A DNA stretch of 46,997 bases from contig NZ_SADR02000014.1 in NCBI RefSeq assembly GCF_004010325.2, forward strand, positions 145,227 to 192,223. Direction: 5' to 3'. The notes beneath the pieces were generated by a model. That model did not search any database, was not told where the DNA came from, and worked only from the letters and a program-made list of their open reading frames with translations. Positions 1 through 8,670 of this stretch are shown in pieces. Source of the DNA: Mesorhizobium sp. M00.F.Ca.ET.216.01.1.1 (GTDB lineage Bacteria; Pseudomonadota; Alphaproteobacteria; Rhizobiales; Rhizobiaceae). The position numbers and the translations under genes were made by a program. Every line of letters starts with the position of its first letter. Positions within the stretch are counted from its first letter, which is position 1.

Positions 1-126
1 GCACTGCACGAACAGGAATTCGAAACCGTCATCGGCCGGGTCGATTTCGACGACAAGGGCGACCTCACGAAGCAGAGCTGGGTTTGGTACGTCTGGCGCG
101 GCGGAGAGTACGTGCCGGTTGAATAG
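1..126 (+). CDS. C-terminus of a periplasmic substrate-binding protein (partial)
   Basis: An open frame enters from the left edge and ends at a TAG stop, giving 41 residues that finish in WYVWRGGEYVPVE. An aromatic-rich ending of this kind is typical of LivJ-type branched-chain amino acid binding proteins of ABC importers, which bind their ligand in the periplasm. Only the last strand and tail are visible, so the substrate cannot be named. The next gene starts 18 bases downstream on the same strand, so the two may be cotranscribed. The family call rests on a short tail and is tentative. Confidence 0.55.
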   Translation, partial: ALHEQEFETVIGRVDFDDKGDLTKQSWVWYVWRGGEYVPVE

Positions 127-144
127 GGTTCGCTGATCGCCGGC

Positions 145-2676
145 GTGCCGGCTGAGACGTCTAGTCTGATGCAGACCAGTGTGGCCGAACTGTTCCGACT
201 CGCCGAGATGCTTGAACGCCTCGGCATACGCGGCCGGCTGTTGCTCGCCTTTTTCGGGATCAGCGCCCTTGCGGTGCTGGCAACCGCTGCGGCGCTTTAT
301 GCCTTCCTCCAGGTTGGCGACGTCGTCGACCGAATTACCACGGATCGAGTGCCGTCGGCGCTCGCCTCCCTCCAGCTGTCGCGCCAGGCCGAACGGGTCG
401 CTGCTGCCGCGCCATCGGTGCTGGCAGCGACAAGCAGGGCTCAGCACAGCGAGGTCTCGGCTGCCGTCGCGCTCGAGATGTCCCGCCTCGAGGCCCTGCG
501 CACGGACATCCGGGATGCCACGTTGGGCACAGTGCCTTTGGCCGAGATCGAGGAAGCCGCGATTGTTCTGAGGCGGAACCTGAAGGAGCTCGACTCTCTT
601 GTTGTCGCCCGGCTCGACGTGGTCGCCCGCAAGGAGGAGCTCCTGAACCGCCTCGCCGCGACGACGACCGGAAGCCAGCGCCTTGTCGCCACCGGCATCC
701 TAGTGATGGATTCCAGGCTCCCGCAATGGCGGGCGGTCGCGGCCGACACGTCGCTGTCGCCCGATCGACGCGCAGCGGCGATGGCCGACCTGGTCCAGGC
801 GATTGCGGCCTACATCCCCCAGCAGAAGGCGCAGCTGGAGATCTCGGCGGTCAACGACGCGCTGGTGAAGGTCGCGAACGCGCCGACGCCGGGCGACCTG
901 GCGTTGATCCTTTTTCCGCTACGCCGTTCGCTCACTGCTCTTGAAAAGGTTTCCACGGAGATCGACGAAAAGCTGCGGACCCGCTTCCGGCAGCGTGTCG
1001 ACGAATTCAAGGGTTTGACCGACGGCGAGGACAGCATCCCCAAGGCGCGGGAGGACGAGTTTGCTGTCCTGGCACAGGGCGAAAGGCTTCTGGCCGAGAA
1101 CAATCGACTGTCGCGCAATCTCACCGCTGGCGTCGATCGCCTGGTCGCCACGGCAGACCAGGAGATCGCTGCGTCCGGTCGCGAAGCCGCGCTCGTCCAG
1201 CGCTACGGCACCGCGGTTGTGCTCGGCTCCGCCTTCCTCAGCCTCCTGAGTTCGGTTCTGGTTGTCTGGCTCTATGTCGACCGCAGCCTCCTCGCCCGAC
1301 TGGGGGCCGTGAGCCAGGGCATGCTCGCGATTGCGGGGGGCAACCTTCGTGCGCCGCTGCCAGCCGCGGGCAGCGACGAAATCGGGCGCATGGCCGAAGC
1401 GCTGAGACTCTTCCGGGATACTGCTGTCGAGGTCGAGGAAAAGAACCTGCGCGACGTTGCGGAAGCTCGTCAGCGGCTCATCGATGCCATCGAAAGCATC
1501 TCCGAAGGATTCGCTCTGTACGACGGGGAGGACCGGCTCGTCCTCAGCAACAGCCGCTACCGCGAATTGCTCTACACCGGTCTGGAGACCGAACTGACGC
1601 CCGGCACGACATTCGAGCAAATCATTCGCCGATCCGCTGAGCGAGGCTACATCAGGGACGCCGAGGGGCGGGTCGAGGAGTGGGTCGCCGAGCGCCTCTC
1701 GCGGCACCGCAACCCTGGCGAACCTTGGGTGCAGCGGCGAGGCGACGGGCGATGGGTCATGATCAGCGAGCGGCGGATCAGCGCCGGCGGCACGGTCGCC
1801 GTCTATTCGGACATCACTGAGCTGAAGCAAAGGGAGGAGAACCTCGCCGAGAAATCCGTGGTTCTGGAGGCGCTTTCCAGCAAGCTGGCGAAGTATCTGG
1901 CGCCCCAAGTGTATCGCTCGATATTCACCGGCCGCCAGGAGGTCAGGATCGCCAGCCAGCGGAAGAAACTGACAATATGCTTCTCCGATATCGCCGGCTT
2001 TACCGAGACCACTGACAAAATGGAATCCGAGGATCTCACCCAACTCCTCAATCACTATCTGACGGAAATGTCGAAAATTGCATCGGATCACGGCGCGACG
2101 ATCGACAAATATGTCGGCGACGCGATCCTGATGTTTTTCGGCGATCCCGAGACTCGCGGCGTCAAGGAGGACGCGCTGGCTTGCGCGCAGATGGCACTTG
2201 CAATGCAAAAGCGGATTAGCGAGCTTGCCGAAGTCTGGCGGGACATGGGGATCGAAACACCGCTGCGCTGTCGCATCGGCATCCATACCGACTACTGCAC
2301 CGTCGGTAACTTCGGCAGCGAGGACCGGATGGACTACACGATAATCGGCGGCGCCGTGAATCTCGCCTCACGCCTGGAGCAGGAGGCGCCGCCGGGGGCC
2401 ATCCTCATTTCCTACGAGACGTTTGCGCAAGTGAAGGACTCAATCGACTGTGAGGAGCTGGGACACGTCCAGGTCAAGGGGATCGCCTATCCCGTCGCCA
2501 CCTACCGCGTCATCGATCTGAAGGCCAATCTGGCGGCCGCTCGTCGTGCCGTTCGAACCGAGCTGCCGCACTTCAGGCTGGAACTTGAACCGGAGCTGAT
2601 GTCCCCTGACGAGCGTGGCGATGCCGCCACTGCACTTCGAGACGCGCTGGATCGGCTTTGTCACAAGCCCGGGTAG
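145..2676 (+). CDS. Membrane-bound class III adenylate cyclase with HAMP and PAS domains
   Basis: 843 residues from a GTG start; an in-frame ATG at 169 is an alternative. A first membrane segment (about 32-54) and a second (about 355-378) enclose a periplasmic sensor region of some 300 residues without a recognised fold. HAMP (about 379-432), a PAS-like domain (about 446-560), a short coiled linker and the cyclase domain (about 605-790) follow. The metal-binding aspartates (D615 in FSDIAGF, D659 in KYVGDA), the adenine-specifying pair K655 and D730, and the transition-state Asn/Arg in VNLASR are all present, so the enzyme should make cAMP from ATP. It looks like a transmembrane receptor that turns a periplasmic or PAS-sensed cue into cAMP. 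The signal is unknown. Confidence 0.93.
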   Translation: MPAETSSLMQTSVAELFRLAEMLERLGIRGRLLLAFFGISALAVLATAAALYAFLQVGDVVDRITTDRVPSALASLQLSRQAERVAAAAPSVLAATSRAQHSEVSAAVALEMSRLEALRTDIRDATLGTVPLAEIEEAAIVLRRNLKELDSLVVARLDVVARKEELLNRLAATTTGSQRLVATGILVMDSRLPQWRAVAADTSLSPDRRAAAMADLVQAIAAYIPQQKAQLEISAVNDALVKVANAPTPGDLALILFPLRRSLTALEKVSTEIDEKLRTRFRQRVDEFKGLTDGEDSIPKAREDEFAVLAQGERLLAENNRLSRNLTAGVDRLVATADQEIAASGREAALVQRYGTAVVLGSAFLSLLSSVLVVWLYVDRSLLARLGAVSQGMLAIAGGNLRAPLPAAGSDEIGRMAEALRLFRDTAVEVEEKNLRDVAEARQRLIDAIESISEGFALYDGEDRLVLSNSRYRELLYTGLETELTPGTTFEQIIRRSAERGYIRDAEGRVEEWVAERLSRHRNPGEPWVQRRGDGRWVMISERRISAGGTVAVYSDITELKQREENLAEKSVVLEALSSKLAKYLAPQVYRSIFTGRQEVRIASQRKKLTICFSDIAGFTETTDKMESEDLTQLLNHYLTEMSKIASDHGATIDKYVGDAILMFFGDPETRGVKEDALACAQMALAMQKRISELAEVWRDMGIETPLRCRIGIHTDYCTVGNFGSEDRMDYTIIGGAVNLASRLEQEAPPGAILISYETFAQVKDSIDCEELGHVQVKGIAYPVATYRVIDLKANLAAARRAVRTELPHFRLELEPELMSPDERGDAATALRDALDRLCHKPG

Positions 2677-3105
2677 TAAGGCTTGGCCCACAACGACCCC
2701 TCCCAAATGGACGCAAGGAGTGGGATGTGGGACGCCGCTCATTGGCGCTATCGGTGCGAAGGCCGCAGAACGGTTGCGGTCAGTCTTCGAACTCGGGCGG
2801 AACGTCCGCATCGGAGCCGAGACTTAACATTCACGGCATCACTGGCAAGGTCCGGATATGGCGCAAGTTGCCCGTTCCGGGCGCCGCCTTAAACGGCAAA
2901 GTTTGACCCAGAGCGGGCGCTCGGCGTGACAGTGTCGAACGTCCGAAAGCGTGATAGAGCAGTCACTGCCCAGGTGCGTACGTCGGCTGCATTTGACTGC
3001 CGAAAGCGGTTAGCATCGATTTCACTCAAAGTCGCTCAGAGTAGAATCGAAAGTTCCCTGTTACCCTCCGTCTTCCTGCTATCGTGGGGATGAGGAGACG
3101 GACCC
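2677..3105. other. Intergenic stretch, nothing convincing
   Basis: These 429 bases between the HAMP/PAS cyclase and the cyclase remnant hold only short overlapping frames without recognisable protein content. No tRNA, clear terminator or repeat was seen. GGAG at 3093-3096 lies about ten bases before the ATG of the remnant and may be its former ribosome-binding site. Confidence 0.5.
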
Positions 3106-3252
3106 ATGAGCGAGAATCGTAAGCTAGCCGCAACCCTGGCTGCAAATGTGGTCGGATACAGCCGGCTCGCGAGCGCGGACGAAGATCGTACTTTGGCGAT
3201 GTTGCGGGCGTACCGGTTTTCCGTCAGAAATTGCGCCAAAACAAAGAGATAG
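3106..3252 (+). pseudogene. N-terminal remnant of a class III adenylate cyclase
   Basis: The first 35 residues (MSENRKLAATLAANVVGYSR onward) match the start of the rhizobial cyclase family that normally begins with ERKLAAILAADVVGYSRL. The expected metal-binding aspartate is Asn here (LAANVVG). After ALRAY the reading frame runs into the palindromic repeat at 3214-3290, which supplies the last dozen codons and the TAG stop. The family proteins are several hundred residues long, so the catalytic domain is gone. Either the repeat inserted into the gene or a deletion ended at the repeat. The 48-residue product is unlikely to function. Confidence 0.75.
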
Positions 3253-3290
3253 AGCGGTTCTGCGTTTCCGCGAAACGGTGAACCGCACTA
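3214..3290. repeat. Palindromic intergenic repeat, copy 1 (left-truncated)
   Basis: About 77 bases matching the right three quarters of the copy at 26358-26460 with a few mismatches. Both share the CGGTTTTCCGTC core, the AAAACAAAGAGATAGAGCGG segment and the CGTTTCCG-GAAACG hairpin. The left end of the element is missing here, where the sequence joins the cyclase remnant. Elements of this kind are scattered between genes in Mesorhizobium-like genomes. Confidence 0.8.
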
Positions 3291-3324
3291 GAAAATCAAC
3301 CTGAAATAAGGCCTGACGTGAGGC

Positions 3325-4710
3325 TCAGGTCGCGTTGATCTCTGCCTGGCCGATCTTGCGCCATCGGGCGTTTTCGCGAACCAATCTCAGCTCGTCGGTC
3401 GTCTCGGCAAATGTCCGCAATCGGTATTGCCGGAGCAAGTCCGGGAAGAGCGCCCCTTCCGGCAGGCCGGCAAGCTGCTCGCGGACCGAGATCTTTTCAT
3501 CGATGACCCGCATGCCCCAGGCATTTTCCCGAACCTGCAGCTCCGCAGCCAGATCGCGCTCTTCCGGCGCGTTTTCGTCTAGCACAGCCAGCAGGATCGA
3601 GTGGAAAAGCGCTACATAGCCAATCTGTCTCAGGCCGCCCACAACCCGGACCCGCGGCAATATAGCAAGGACGAGGAACATCAGGAACAAGTTCGGCAGC
3701 AGCACGCCGTCTAGCAGCGCCTGCTTGAGATGCGACCGCTCGAACGGGATGGAAAGACCATGCGGCCTGTCAGGCTCGATCAGGTGCCCGTTCTCGAGGA
3801 CGAGCTTGCGCACGCGCTCCTCGCGGATGCCCCAGAAATAGTCCGTGGCATTGGGCAGGAATCTGCCAAATGGGCTCGATGCGGCCTCTTGCAAGGCATG
3901 TTCGAGACGCTGGCGTCTTGCGGGTTCAATGAGCAGCCTGGAAAGAAGGCTGCCGTCATATTCTAGATGCCGCGCCATGGCAGCCGCGGCGAGTCGATCA
4001 TCGATGAAAACCGGCAGGGCCATGCCGGCACGATCCCAATTGGCGACCAGATCCTCGTTAAGGGCTGTCAGCGCATCGGCGGCGGTTCCAAACACCTTGT
4101 CCTGACTGGCAAGCAGTGTGCCCAGCCAGCGGCTGGCATCCGTTTCATCGCCCACCGCTTCGAGCGCGCGCTTATTGAGCGAGACGGGACCGGCCACGCA
4201 GGCGCTTTTGCGGCACAGTTTGTGGCGCCCCATGCCAAACAGGTTGACCTTGTCGTCGCCGACATCGAGCCAGCCCGGCCCCTCCCGACCAATTGTCTCC
4301 ATGGTCATCGTGGTTCCCATGAAGCCGAAGAAGGCCGACAGCCCGTTTTCGACCGCGCCGAGCCACGCAAGCAGGAGGGCATCGAAGGTGATCCGGTCCA
4401 TCAGAAGCAGGCAGTGCAGGCCGGACTGAATCACCGGTCTGTGCTCGAACTCTTCGAGGGCCTTGCCGATCTCCTCAGGCTGCATAATCACACCGAGGCG
4501 CTGATGCAGGACTTCGCGCAGGATCGAGCGGGCAGCGACCGCCGGGCCCGATGCAGGCCTTGCCACCGGCCGCCACAGATGGCGGGCGTAATCGGAAACC
4601 GGTGAATTCCAGTTCTGCTCGATATCACGCACGACTTCCGGGCAGAGCAACGACAGCACAGCGAGAATTTCCACCGGAGGCGTAGGGGCTGGATCAAAGA
4701 CGGCGGTCAT
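3325..4710 (-). CDS. Hypothetical protein, 461 residues
   Basis: I do not recognise this family. The frame is long, has G+C-rich third positions and starts with ATG. The protein is mostly helical in appearance. A hydrophobic stretch at about 336-352 (LLPNLFLMFLVLAILPRV) and a second at about 363-377 could be membrane segments or a buried core. A small cysteine-containing patch (HKLCRKSAC, 163-171) and a glycine-rich part (about 128-160) stand out. The C-terminal 80 residues are charged. It stands alone: the cyclase remnant and repeat converge on its 3' end, and about 200 bases separate it from the acetyltransferase upstream. No function is proposed. Confidence 0.75.
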   Translation of the reverse strand: MTAVFDPAPTPPVEILAVLSLLCPEVVRDIEQNWNSPVSDYARHLWRPVARPASGPAVAARSILREVLHQRLGVIMQPEEIGKALEEFEHRPVIQSGLHCLLLMDRITFDALLLAWLGAVENGLSAFFGFMGTTMTMETIGREGPGWLDVGDDKVNLFGMGRHKLCRKSACVAGPVSLNKRALEAVGDETDASRWLGTLLASQDKVFGTAADALTALNEDLVANWDRAGMALPVFIDDRLAAAAMARHLEYDGSLLSRLLIEPARRQRLEHALQEAASSPFGRFLPNATDYFWGIREERVRKLVLENGHLIEPDRPHGLSIPFERSHLKQALLDGVLLPNLFLMFLVLAILPRVRVVGGLRQIGYVALFHSILLAVLDENAPEERDLAAELQVRENAWGMRVIDEKISVREQLAGLPEGALFPDLLRQYRLRTFAETTDELRLVRENARWRKIGQAEINAT

Positions 4711-4910
4711 TGGTCCCGTCTAGCCGCTTGCGGTGCAAACGCCAAGGGAGACCAGACTTGCTGGATGCGGCCGGCCAGATCGTCACCTCGATCAAATGGT
4801 GTGAGACGAAATCGACCGTATCCTACGGAGTTCTCCATGAGCAATCACCTGTTCGCCGACTCGGCACGAATTGTCAGATTGGCTAAACAGCTAAGGCCAA
4901 ACAGCGGATC

Positions 4911-5435
4911 TCAGAACCGCAGCCGGGCCATGCTCAGGAGGTCGTGGTACTGCCCGTCAGTAAAACCGGCCTTCACATGCCGACCTTCGACCTCGAAGCC
5001 GTGGCTTGTGTAGAGACGGACAGCCGGTTCGTTGTCGGCATAGACGGTCAATTCGACCCGCTTCAGGGCCCGCCAGTTGTCGGCCACGTCAAGCAGCGCG
5101 CCGAGTATGGCAGAGCCGATGCCCTTGCCGACAAAGGCATCGTCAAGGCCGATATTGATCTCGCCGATATGCGAACGGCGCGGCGAACCCTGCACGACCA
5201 AGCTGCCATGGCCGACGACCTTGCCGTCCAACTCCGCAACGATCCAGGTGGTTTCCTGGCCGGACTTGGCGATGCGCCGCTCCACCTGCTCCACCATCTC
5301 GAAAGGCATCCTGAGCGTGCCCCAGCGGAAGCCCGGCATGTTGAAGATAGCGCAAAGCGCCTCAGCATCGCTTGGCCGGACGGACCGGAGCTGCGGCTGG
5401 ATTTTCTCGGAGGATGGCGAGGTCTTGCTGGTCAT
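4911..5435 (-). CDS. GNAT family N-acetyltransferase, AaaT (YhhY)-like
   Basis: 174 residues from the ATG at 5435; an upstream start at 5474 would add 13 residues outside the domain. The sequence follows the E. coli YhhY/AaaT family closely: GTLRMPFE near the N-terminus, RRSHIGEINIGLDD in strand 4, the acetyl-CoA loop GKGIGSAIL, and VELTVYADNEPAVRLY leading into HGFEVEGR. AaaT acetylates L-amino acids such as phenylalanine and methionine using acetyl-CoA. That substrate is only an inference here, because GNAT specificity changes easily. The gene is not tightly linked to its neighbours (74 bases to the next stop). Confidence 0.88.
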   Translation of the reverse strand: MTSKTSPSSEKIQPQLRSVRPSDAEALCAIFNMPGFRWGTLRMPFEMVEQVERRIAKSGQETTWIVAELDGKVVGHGSLVVQGSPRRSHIGEINIGLDDAFVGKGIGSAILGALLDVADNWRALKRVELTVYADNEPAVRLYTSHGFEVEGRHVKAGFTDGQYHDLLSMARLRF

Positions 5436-5509
5436 GGCGTTCCCGGCGAAGGCAATCGGCCTGGCACGATGCACCGGACGTCACCTGAAAATCCAGCCGT
5501 CTCTGCAAC

Positions 5510-6334
5510 CTATGATGCCGATTGCGAGCTAAAATACCGGGAGGCGGCGTAGAGTTTGAAGACGCCGCTGATGCCGATCCAGCCAAAAAGGGCGAGCCAG
5601 CACAATGTCCCGGTCGCCGTCCAGTCGATCCGGTGCACCGCAGCATCGGTGATGACGAGGCCAAGGATGGCAAGCAGGCCAACCAGAAACTGGGCCAAGC
5701 CGAGCACCAGCAGTTCTTCGCGCGGCGCGCTTCTCCAGACGAGATATATGCCGCCCGCACCGGCGAGGAAGATAGCGCTGTAGACCTGAGCGTGGAAGGC
5801 ATCGACCGGCCATGGCCAGATGCTGCTGAATGTCAGGGGAAACAAAAACAGGCCGACGCCATAGAGCCCAAGGAGCGCCGATTCCACCGGCATGTAGCCG
5901 CGCCATGCGGGGTTTAAGGTCACGCCTTTTGCAGAAGGACGGGCCCTGGCCCGCCACAGGAAGAGCCCGGATACCGCGGCCGAGGCAAGATAGACCAAAA
6001 ACCAGAGCCAGGGCGCTTTGCGCCCGAAGTTGAAATAGCCGAGATTGACGAACGAAGCCACCGACACGATGACGGTGAAGATGAAGGCCATGACGAGCAC
6101 GAGCCTGCCGGGCGACCAGCGATTCCAGAACAGCAGCGCCGCCATCACGACCATTTCGGCGGTGTAGAAGCCGCCGAGGAAGCGGGCGTTGAACGGCGTG
6201 ACGGCCCAAGGCCAGCCCGGCTTGACCAGCACAGGCGCGAAAAACAGGCCGGCGCCGACGATCAGGACGATGATGACCGCAACAGAGAAAAGCCGCAGGG
6301 CCGCGGGAAATGGCGGGTTGTTGGATGTCGGCAT
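5510..6334 (-). CDS. Polytopic membrane protein of unknown function
   Basis: 274 residues from the ATG at 6334 (MPTSNNPP); an in-frame ATG at 6364 would add ten. About eight hydrophobic segments are evident, starting with ALRLFSVAVIIVLIVGAGLF and ending with WLALFGWIGISGVFKLYAA. Loops are short and rich in Trp, Pro and Arg, and no catalytic motif or extramembrane domain is visible. The pattern suggests a small integral membrane protein of the DUF type. It is transcribed away from the cyclase at 6541, with about 200 bases between them. No function can be given. Confidence 0.75.
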   Translation of the reverse strand: MPTSNNPPFPAALRLFSVAVIIVLIVGAGLFFAPVLVKPGWPWAVTPFNARFLGGFYTAEMVVMAALLFWNRWSPGRLVLVMAFIFTVIVSVASFVNLGYFNFGRKAPWLWFLVYLASAAVSGLFLWRARARPSAKGVTLNPAWRGYMPVESALLGLYGVGLFLFPLTFSSIWPWPVDAFHAQVYSAIFLAGAGGIYLVWRSAPREELLVLGLAQFLVGLLAILGLVITDAAVHRIDWTATGTLCWLALFGWIGISGVFKLYAASRYFSSQSAS

Positions 6335-6540
6335 GGGAGAGAGTCCCAAAGATGAATGCCCCATGCACCATCATAGTGCCGCTGGCGGCTGGTGAAAATC
6401 CGCCGAATGGAAATTGAACTGTCACCGAGCCTATCTATTCGAATGGCCGTACGGTCCGTTTCGAAGTAAAATGGAACACTCGGACCAAAGAGCGGTCCGG
6501 TCAACACGCCTTCGGGGGCGCATTTTCCGGAGCCTGCACG

Positions 6541-7956
6541 ATGAACGAAGCTCAGGATCTGTTCTCGCTTCTGCGGCAATCGACCGATGTCGATCAACTG
6601 GCAATCGACGCGATCAAGCGAACCATCGCGGACGGCAACGACCGCGAACTTTGCCGCATCAATGCGCCAGCCTTTGCCAGCAAGCATGGCCTCGACGAGG
6701 AGCGCGCCATAAGCGCCTTTCTCCATGCGGCGCGGGTGGGCATCTTCGACATTTCCTGGAATGTTCTGTGCCCAGGCTGTGGTGGCGTGCTCGACACCAA
6801 CGCCACGCTGAAAACCCTGCAGAAGGACGAATACAGCTGCGCGCTGTGCTCCGAGGGCTATTCGCCGACCCTCGACGAGATGGTCGAGGTGACATTCACC
6901 GTCAGTCCCCGCATACGCAGGATTGCCGCCCACAATCCACACGAACTGCCGGTGGTGGAATATTTCCGCCAGATCTACTGGGCGTCCGGCGTCGATGTGC
7001 CGGATGAGGATTTCGCGAAAAAGTTGGAAGCGTTCTCGCTGGAGGATATCGAGCTTGCGCCCGGTGAAAAGGCGGTTCTGCCCATACAACTTCCGTCCGA
7101 ATTCATCATCGTCTTCGAGCCGGTCACCCATTCAGCGCAGTTCATCGACGTGAAGGGCGAACCAACAAAGGAGCGCCGAAGCCTGTCTTTGGTCTTCGAC
7201 CGCGACCATGTCCAGAACCAGACGCTGGAGATGCAACCCGGCCCGTTGCGCATTTCGCTGGAAAACAGGACCGACACCCGCGTGCTGCCGACGGTCTTCA
7301 TCGCCGGCCAGGCATTGCATGATTTCCTGGGCAAACGCCGGCCCTTCCTCACCGCCAAGCGCCTGCTCACCAACCAGACGTTCCGCGATCTCTATCGCAC
7401 GGATACGCTCGACATCAACCAGCGCCTGAAGATCACCAGCCTGACCTTCCTGTTCACCGACCTGCGCGGATCGACCGCGCTTTACGAGCGGGTGGGCGAC
7501 CTTTCGGCCTTCGATCTCGTGCGCGCGCATTTCCAGGTTCTGCACGAGATCGTCGCTGCGGAGGCAGGTGCGGTGGTGAAGACGATCGGTGATGCGGTGA
7601 TGGCCACCTTCGCGACGCCCGATCGTGCGATTGCTGCGGCCCTCAGGATGCGCGATGCCATGCATGCGCTCAACGAAAAGAGCGGGCGCGAGGATCTGCT
7701 GCTCAAGATCGGCGTTCATGCCGGCCCCTGCATCGCCGTGTCTATGAACGAGCGACAGGACTATTTCGGCCAGACGGTCAACATTGCTTCGCGGGTCCAG
7801 AACCTTGCCAACGCACAGGCGATCTTCGCCACTCGTGCCGTGGTCGACGACAATCTCACCGCCGATCTGTTGCACAGGAACGCGCTGACGCCCGTGCCCC
7901 ACGAGGTCTCGCTGCGCGGCATTGAGCGAGAGATAGCGGTGTATACGATCTCCTGA
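6541..7956 (+). CDS. Soluble adenylate cyclase with N-terminal zinc-ribbon (DUF5939-like) region
   Basis: 471 residues. The N-terminal half carries two CxxC pairs (C77/C80 in CPGCG and C100/C103 in CALC), a likely zinc ribbon, in a region resembling DUF5939 of bacterial cyclases. The class III domain spans about 295-470: metal aspartates D307 (FTDLRGST) and D351 (KTIGDAV), adenine-specifying K347 and D407 (RQDYFG), and Asn/Arg in VNIASR are all there. It should convert ATP to cAMP in the cytosol. No membrane segment is visible. A GGAAC at 6473 lacks a matching -10 element, so no stress promoter is claimed. Confidence 0.92.
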   Translation: MNEAQDLFSLLRQSTDVDQLAIDAIKRTIADGNDRELCRINAPAFASKHGLDEERAISAFLHAARVGIFDISWNVLCPGCGGVLDTNATLKTLQKDEYSCALCSEGYSPTLDEMVEVTFTVSPRIRRIAAHNPHELPVVEYFRQIYWASGVDVPDEDFAKKLEAFSLEDIELAPGEKAVLPIQLPSEFIIVFEPVTHSAQFIDVKGEPTKERRSLSLVFDRDHVQNQTLEMQPGPLRISLENRTDTRVLPTVFIAGQALHDFLGKRRPFLTAKRLLTNQTFRDLYRTDTLDINQRLKITSLTFLFTDLRGSTALYERVGDLSAFDLVRAHFQVLHEIVAAEAGAVVKTIGDAVMATFATPDRAIAAALRMRDAMHALNEKSGREDLLLKIGVHAGPCIAVSMNERQDYFGQTVNIASRVQNLANAQAIFATRAVVDDNLTADLLHRNALTPVPHEVSLRGIEREIAVYTIS

Positions 7957-7993
7957 AGACTTGGCCCCTGAAGATTTGGGTCGTCTCGGCCCC

Positions 7994-8473
7994 TCACACG
8001 CGCCTGCAGACAAAATAACGATCGGCGGGCACCGAAGGCGGTGGCGGCAGGCGTTGCAACAGCGGGTGATCGAGCGGCGTGCCGCTGACCGCGATGCCAC
8101 CGACGCGAAGCAGGCGCGCGATCAGATCGGGAAGCCAGGTAGAGGTCACAGCATCGCGATCTTCATAGCCGGTGCCGATGTCGGCATGAACAAGAGCCGC
8201 GTCGATGCCAATGAACCTGGTCGCCGTCTCGCGTATTTCGCCGAGCACGAGGTTTTCAGCTTCGGGAATTGAGCTGGCGTGTGCGCCAAGTTCGCGGTCG
8301 AACACCACGATCCGGCGTCCGGGCAGGCGCTCGCGCAGATGGTGGAACGTCCGGCCATTGCCGAGGCCGAGCTCGAGCACCAGCCCTTCCATCTTCGCCA
8401 CCTCGGGGCAAACTTGATCGAGAATGTCGCGCTGTGCGGTCATCCTGCTGATGAAATTCTCGAGGCGAGTCAT
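7994..8473 (-). CDS. Small SAM-dependent methyltransferase
   Basis: 159 residues from the ATG at 8473 (MTRLENF); the frame stays open upstream, but that part overlaps the permease gene and does not look coding. The class I motif I, VLELGLGNGRT, is at about 32-42, followed by an acidic strand end VFDRE (57-61) that would hold the SAM ribose. An HADIGTG segment matches motif II/III. The short length suits a compact class I enzyme without a separate substrate domain. The substrate is unknown. The gene converges with the cyclase at 7956 and sits about 200 bases downstream of the ABC importer operon on the same strand. Confidence 0.8.
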   Translation of the reverse strand: MTRLENFISRMTAQRDILDQVCPEVAKMEGLVLELGLGNGRTFHHLRERLPGRRIVVFDRELGAHASSIPEAENLVLGEIRETATRFIGIDAALVHADIGTGYEDRDAVTSTWLPDLIARLLRVGGIAVSGTPLDHPLLQRLPPPPSVPADRYFVCRRV

Positions 8474-8670
8474 ATGCGTTTGTGTGTCCTGAACCAGCTC
8501 AAGAGATCGGCAATGCCCGCGACGAGAACGGTTCACGGGTGAAACCCGAGGGCGACGTGTTAAACCCCGATCGCGTCTCGGCACATATAGAGGCGAACGA
8601 TGAACACTGCAACAACCGAACAGGCTGCCGACAAGGAGTCGGCGGCCCGGCGAGCGGCGGAATAGCGATC

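Noticed and set aside
919..2286. Long open frame (455 residues) on the minus strand opposite the first cyclase
   Set aside because: The plus strand has a complete cyclase with all motifs; this frame has no recognisable content and is an effect of high G+C.
6473..6497. GGAAC upstream of the zinc-ribbon cyclase as an EcfG promoter
   Set aside because: At 16 bases the -10 reads GGTC and at 17 bases GTCC, neither matching CGTT.
8627..8643. GCCGAC-AAGGA-GTCGGC hairpin downstream of the importer operon as a terminator
   Set aside because: The stem is perfect but no U tract follows on the minus strand, so intrinsic termination cannot be claimed.
8600..8665. 21-residue frame MNTATTEQAADKESAARRAA with a GAGG upstream
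   Set aside because: Could be a tiny gene or a remnant, but it lies 5 bases from the 3' end of the permease gene, has no known family, and length alone gives no support.
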